Shown here: positions 37,245-40,264 of the stretch, piece after piece
Layout of the letters: each line of letters starts with the position of its first letter
Numbering within the stretch: position 1 is the first letter of the stretch
Assembly (NCBI GenBank): GCA_017474515.1
Contig: JAFVHN010000055.1
Coordinates: 1 to 40,264 of the forward strand
DNA length: 40,264 nt
Direction: 5' to 3'
Source: Prevotella sp.
GTDB taxonomy: Bacteria > Bacteroidota > Bacteroidia > Bacteroidales > Bacteroidaceae
Translations under genes and position numbers: made by a program
The notes under the pieces: generated by a model
Told to the model about the DNA's origin: nothing
The model's database searches: none
The model's input: only the letters and a program-made list of their open reading frames with translations

Positions 37245-37402
37245 AATGGCGGTAGCAAATTGCCACTTCGTTTTCGCTATTCGCTCGCGATACCTTCGGC
37301 ATTTTTCACTTTTCATTTTTCACTTTTCACTTTTCATTTTTCACTTTTCATTTTTCACTCTTCACTCTTCACTCTTCACTTTTTACTTTTCCCTTTCTTC
37401 AC
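37245..37402. repeat. TTCACTY/TCATTTT array 3
   Basis: It begins with GGCGGTAGCAAATT (37249-37262), a variant of the module seen in arrays 1 and 2. A degenerate segment follows, then a long run of TTCACTT, TTCACTC and TTCATTTT units (37303-37380). The run ends against the stop codon of the LD-carboxypeptidase gene at 37399, whose TGA is again formed by GTGAAG-like sequence. Confidence 0.88.
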
Positions 37403-38508
37403 TCCAGCTTCCCTGCCATCTGCATGCGTGCGGCGGCGGGAGTGTCGGGAGCGGTAATGCCAGCCGTGTGAACCTCTTGTTGCTGGCCGTCGATGTTGAA
37501 TTGAAGGGTGGCGCCGTCGTTGCGCACGTCGATGGTGACCTGGGCACCCATCACCAACGGCAGGTTCACGTCGCCATGCCCGCCGGGGAAGCCGCAGAGC
37601 ACGGGAATGTTGTATTCGGCCAGCAGGTTGTGAAGCATGGCCTCAACGCTCTCGTAGGTGAATTCCGTGCCGCAATCGGTAAATTCTCCGAGGATAATGC
37701 CCTTGCAACGGTCGAGCACGCCGTTCATGCGGAGAATGCGCATCTGGCGGTCAATGTTGTGCATCGACTCCTCCACTTCCTCTACAAAGAGGATGAGGTC
37801 GCGGCCGAGCGTGGCGTCGGCCTGAGAACCGAGGTTGGGTGTAAAGGTGCAGAGGTTGCCGCCCACGAGCACGCCACTGGCGGTGCCCGTGATGTTCTGG
37901 GGATGTGCCGGCAACTCATAGCGCGGCACCTGGCCCATGAGCAGGTCGCGCATCAGCGTGCTGGTGGCATCGGTGCCGCCCTTGGCCAGGAACGAGCTCA
38001 TGGTGCCGTGAACGCTCATCACACCGGCACGCGTGAACAGGCCGTGAAGGGTGGAAATGTCGCTGAAACCAACCAGCCACTTGGGCGAGGAGGCAAGCTC
38101 AGAAAGCGTGAGGTGGTCGATGAGCTGAATGGTGCCATAGCCGCCGCGGTTGCAGATGATGGCCTTCACCGAGGGGTCGGTGAGCGCCCAGCGCAGGTCG
38201 CTGATGCGCTCGCCAACGCTGCCGGCATAGCGTCCGTCAACCACCTTGCCCACGTTGGGGCCTACAACGGGGTCCAGGCCCCACGAGCGCAGCACGTCGG
38301 CCGTCTTCTCCACGTTCTCCATCGGGGTGAAATAGGAAGGCGAAATGAGCGCCACCTTGTCACCGGCATGCAGGAAGTCGGGTTTTACGCAATTGAGTGT
38401 CACGGGATGAATGGTGTTTGTATTATCGTCGTCGTCATCGTCGCAGGAGGTCATCACAACGCACAATGCCAGCAAGGTGGCAACCGATAAAAAGTGTATT
38501 GATTTCAT
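37399..38508 (-). CDS. LD-carboxypeptidase (S66) lipoprotein
   Basis: A serine peptidase of the LdcA/MccF family that removes the terminal D-Ala from murein tetrapeptides or acts on related amides. The product is 369 residues from the ATG at 38508, chosen because a lipoprotein signal (MKSIHFLSVATLLALCVVMTSC, Cys22) starts there. The Asp-run after Cys22 is typical of surface-exposed Bacteroidetes lipoproteins. Predicted catalytic residues are Ser149 (VGFSDIS), Glu243/244 (LFVEEVEE) and His311 (GGHGD), in family order. In most bacteria LdcA is cytoplasmic, so export here is notable. No clear promoter is seen. Confidence 0.88.
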   Translation of the reverse strand: MKSIHFLSVATLLALCVVMTSCDDDDDDNTNTIHPVTLNCVKPDFLHAGDKVALISPSYFTPMENVEKTADVLRSWGLDPVVGPNVGKVVDGRYAGSVGERISDLRWALTDPSVKAIICNRGGYGTIQLIDHLTLSELASSPKWLVGFSDISTLHGLFTRAGVMSVHGTMSSFLAKGGTDATSTLMRDLLMGQVPRYELPAHPQNITGTASGVLVGGNLCTFTPNLGSQADATLGRDLILFVEEVEESMHNIDRQMRILRMNGVLDRCKGIILGEFTDCGTEFTYESVEAMLHNLLAEYNIPVLCGFPGGHGDVNLPLVMGAQVTIDVRNDGATLQFNIDGQQQEVHTAGITAPDTPAAARMQMAGKLE

Positions 38509-38658
38509 TGTTTGTTTTAACTTTCTCATATTTGCCTGTCCTTTGGAGTCTTGGATTTGGATGATTGTCTTTTTCCTACACATTGCAATAAGACAACAAA
38601 CAAAAACCAAGGTCTGAGCTCCAGTAGCAAAATGCCGCGAAAAGTCCTAAAAAAGAGA

Positions 38659-39507
38659 TTATCTTACTCTTTTCTGGCCTTCCTCAATAACGATGCCACG
38701 GGTGGTGTCATCGGCCGGAGTGCCGTCGATGTTGTAAATGCGGGCCGATTGCCGACTGGGAGCGGCAACAGACTGAATGCCCACCGTGCCGGTTTTCTCC
38801 TGATACTCGGCCTGGGCTTTCTTCATCTGCGCAATAAATGCTTCGCTGCCCTGCAAGGCGCAGAACCCGATGCTGGCGGCGGTGCGGCTGGCGTCAACGT
38901 CGCTCTGCCAGTGGGCACCCACGATGACGCGGCTGGTGCAATAGTCCCATCCGCGCTTGAAAATTTCGTTGGCACACGACGGAGCAATCTGGGCCAGAAG
39001 CAGAGAGATGGTCCAGCCGCGGAGGCTGTGGCCCGAGGGGTAGCTGCCTTCGCCGCGAAGCTCGTCTTCCTCGTGCGACGGCATCGTGTCGTCGAAACGC
39101 TCGAATGGGCGCTGGCGGTGATAGTAGGCCTTCGTCTCCTTACGCATGGGGTCGGTGGTGGCAAGGCTCGTTTCCATCAGCTTCCAGATTTCGGGAGTGC
39201 CCGTCTCGGTGATCTCCAGGCCGAAGGCGTCCTTCCACTGGGCAAAGAGCTTGGTGTGGTCGTCCCACTCGGCGTCGGCAATGGCCAGGGCCACCCGCTC
39301 CTCGTCCTGGCGCTGCTGCTTGCCCCAGCCGTAGCGCACCACGTCGTTGGCAAACTCAGGGCTGTCGAATGAGGGAGGAGCCGGCATTATCTCAAGGAGA
39401 TTGGGCATCTGGCTAAGTTCGAAATAGGGTTGCACGGTTTCTTCCTGTGCACCGGCATTGATTGTGGCCATCATGGCGGCCACGGCCATCAAGAAAAACT
39501 TTTTCAT
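38659..39507 (-). CDS. Class A non-specific acid phosphatase (PAP2 family)
   Basis: A 282-residue periplasmic or surface phosphatase with a signal peptide (MKKFFLMAVAAMMATINAGA). The three-part signature is complete: K126-x6-R133-P134 (KAYYHRQRP), PSGH at 157-160 (GSYPSGHS), and SR-x5-H-x3-D at 192-203 (SRVIVGAHWQSD). The PhoN-like GSYPSGH context supports class A. The C-terminal tail (SARIYNIDGTPADDTTRGIV then IEEGQKRVR) is the same kind of module as at the end of the CotH protein, beyond the usual family length. Confidence 0.92.
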   Translation of the reverse strand: MKKFFLMAVAAMMATINAGAQEETVQPYFELSQMPNLLEIMPAPPSFDSPEFANDVVRYGWGKQQRQDEERVALAIADAEWDDHTKLFAQWKDAFGLEITETGTPEIWKLMETSLATTDPMRKETKAYYHRQRPFERFDDTMPSHEEDELRGEGSYPSGHSLRGWTISLLLAQIAPSCANEIFKRGWDYCTSRVIVGAHWQSDVDASRTAASIGFCALQGSEAFIAQMKKAQAEYQEKTGTVGIQSVAAPSRQSARIYNIDGTPADDTTRGIVIEEGQKRVR

Positions 39508-39600
39508 GTCGTTTCAATAATTTTGTTTGTTAATAATTCAAATGAAATTGCCGAGGGCATAAGTGCCGACTCTTTGCCGGAAATGGCGCCTTGGCGGGTG

Positions 39601-39608
39601 CAAAGGTA
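39601..39608 (-). promoter_or_regulatory. -7 element of the acid phosphatase gene
   Basis: TACCTTTG on the minus strand, 93 nt before the ATG. The -33 position lacks TTTG. Confidence 0.6.
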
Positions 39609-39793
39609 CATTTTTTCCGCCAATTATGAGAACCTTTTATCGAGAAAATAAGCATTTGGCCCGAAAGTGGGCACTTTCCCAGGCCCCAACACCTTCTCAT
39701 TTCCTATGAATCCCATCCACCAATAAAATATAGAAACCAGAATATAAACGCATACCTATTTATATATTCAAGTATGGAAAAACAACGCGGATT

Positions 39794-39818
39794 GTAGGGA
39801 CGTGATGTATCACGTCCG
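39794..39818. repeat. REP-like palindrome
   Basis: GTAGGGACGTGATGTATCAC followed by GTCCG; the inner part is a near-perfect palindrome. It is the same family as 34218-34240 (where the centre is GCATC) and is related to the GTAGGGACATAC copies at 20365 and 20428. Confidence 0.85.
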
Positions 39819-40010
39819 CCAGCCCACACGATTTGCCAAGGTCATCGCATGTCATCGGTTTCTGTAGTGATTCACGTCCATACATACACAACGGTAATGA
39901 ACAAGTCCCCCGGCCTCAATATCACAAAGATGAATGACGGAGCTGTAATGAATGTAATAAATGAAAACCACACCTTATTATATATTACTCAACTTTCTCA
40001 TGTTGATGTA

Positions 40011-40123
40011 GTTCAGGAGTTACAGGAGTTCAGGAGTTCAGACAATACTTCCAACCTCTGCAAACTGACGAAAAGGGAGTTTTCAGAACTATCGTCTAAA
40101 CTCCTAAACTCCTAAACTCCAAA
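40011..40123. repeat. Period-8 arrays, inverted
   Basis: TTCAGGAG-like units at 40011-40041 face three exact CTAAACTC units at 40096-40119, so the arms are partly complementary. The end ACTCCTAAACTCCAAAA is shared with 20604-20620. The whole terminal stretch 39609-40264 shows no supported gene beyond the repeats. Confidence 0.8.
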
Positions 40124-40264
40124 AAGTTGAGCGAATGCGCATTTTATGTTAACAACCAAGGGAAATCATCTTTTTAACACAACTTTAACGTTGCAAAGAA
40201 TTTTCTTCCGGTTGAAATCATCTCCTATCCTGCTTTTCTGAGTTTTCTATCTTCTTCGTATGTG

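Noticed and set aside
37246-38490. 414-residue plus-strand frame
   Set aside because: It begins in the TTCACTY array and is antisense to the LD-carboxypeptidase gene.
39849-40115. 88-residue plus-strand frame at the right end
   Set aside because: Its second half is made of the period-8 repeats and it has no promoter or domain. Judged non-coding.

Overview
The window reads as chromosomal DNA of a Bacteroidales bacterium, most likely Prevotellaceae. The grounds are: (i) at least fifteen copies of the Bacteroidetes -7 promoter element TAnnTTTG, several with a TTTG -33 box 19-20 nt upstream; (ii) typical Bacteroidetes families (NigD-like lipoprotein, DUF4492 ahead of cydAB, CotH protein, His-rich TonB receptor with a carboxypeptidase-regulatory-like N-terminal domain, Por-like C-terminal modules); and (iii) many families of short dispersed intergenic repeats. 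Coding regions are fairly GC-rich for the group. The 5' edge, the toxin-antitoxin pair and the block around 17.6-20.7 kb are visibly more AT-rich. No rRNA, CRISPR array or intact insertion sequence is present.

Layout. 1-500: the end of an AT-rich membrane-protein gene, then tRNA-Pro(GGG) with promoter and terminator. 0.5-9.4 kb: pepP, a secreted DUF2059-like protein, malate dehydrogenase, a His-rich TonB receptor probably for zinc, alanine dehydrogenase and trmB. 9.4-10.0 kb: a YafQ-type toxin-antitoxin module. 10.2-11.3 kb: Mrp/ApbC. 11.3-17.3 kb (minus): a five-gene envelope operon with a coiled-coil membrane protein, TolC, HlyD and two ABC-2 permeases but no ATPase. 17.6-19.7 kb (minus): a low-GC two-gene unit for secreted proteins, behind a structured leader of about 470 nt that holds two small ORFs. 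19.7-20.65 kb: a gene-poor stretch packed with repeats. 20.7-23.6 kb (minus): a winged-helix-like protein, ftsZ, efp. 23.7-30.6 kb (plus): rpmH, then a compact run of PASTA protein, rluD-type pseudouridine synthase, ddl, acyltransferase-like protein, NigD-like lipoprotein and CotH protein. 30.6-34.6 kb (minus): cyclophilin, cydB, cydA, DUF4492. 34.9-37.2 kb (plus): ECF-like sigma factor, anti-sigma-like membrane protein and a secreted unknown protein. 37.4-39.5 kb (minus): an S66 LD-carboxypeptidase lipoprotein and a class A acid phosphatase. The last 750 nt are repeats without a convincing gene.

Functionally the window joins central metabolism (mdh, ald, cydAB), envelope and cell-wall work (ftsZ, ddl, PASTA protein, LD-carboxypeptidase, TolC/HlyD export) and translation (efp, rpmH, trmB, rluD, tRNA-Pro). 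The most unusual content is intergenic. It includes heptanucleotide TTCACTY arrays that supply stop codons to flanking genes, a diverged roughly 120-bp repeat present twice, REP-like palindromes, TCCGTG-type repeats, period-8 and period-10 arrays, three identical GACTGCAGTC palindromes ahead of the sigma gene, and the small-ORF leader. I did not find a clearly new defence or biosynthetic system; the leader and the repeat network are the best candidates for something undescribed.
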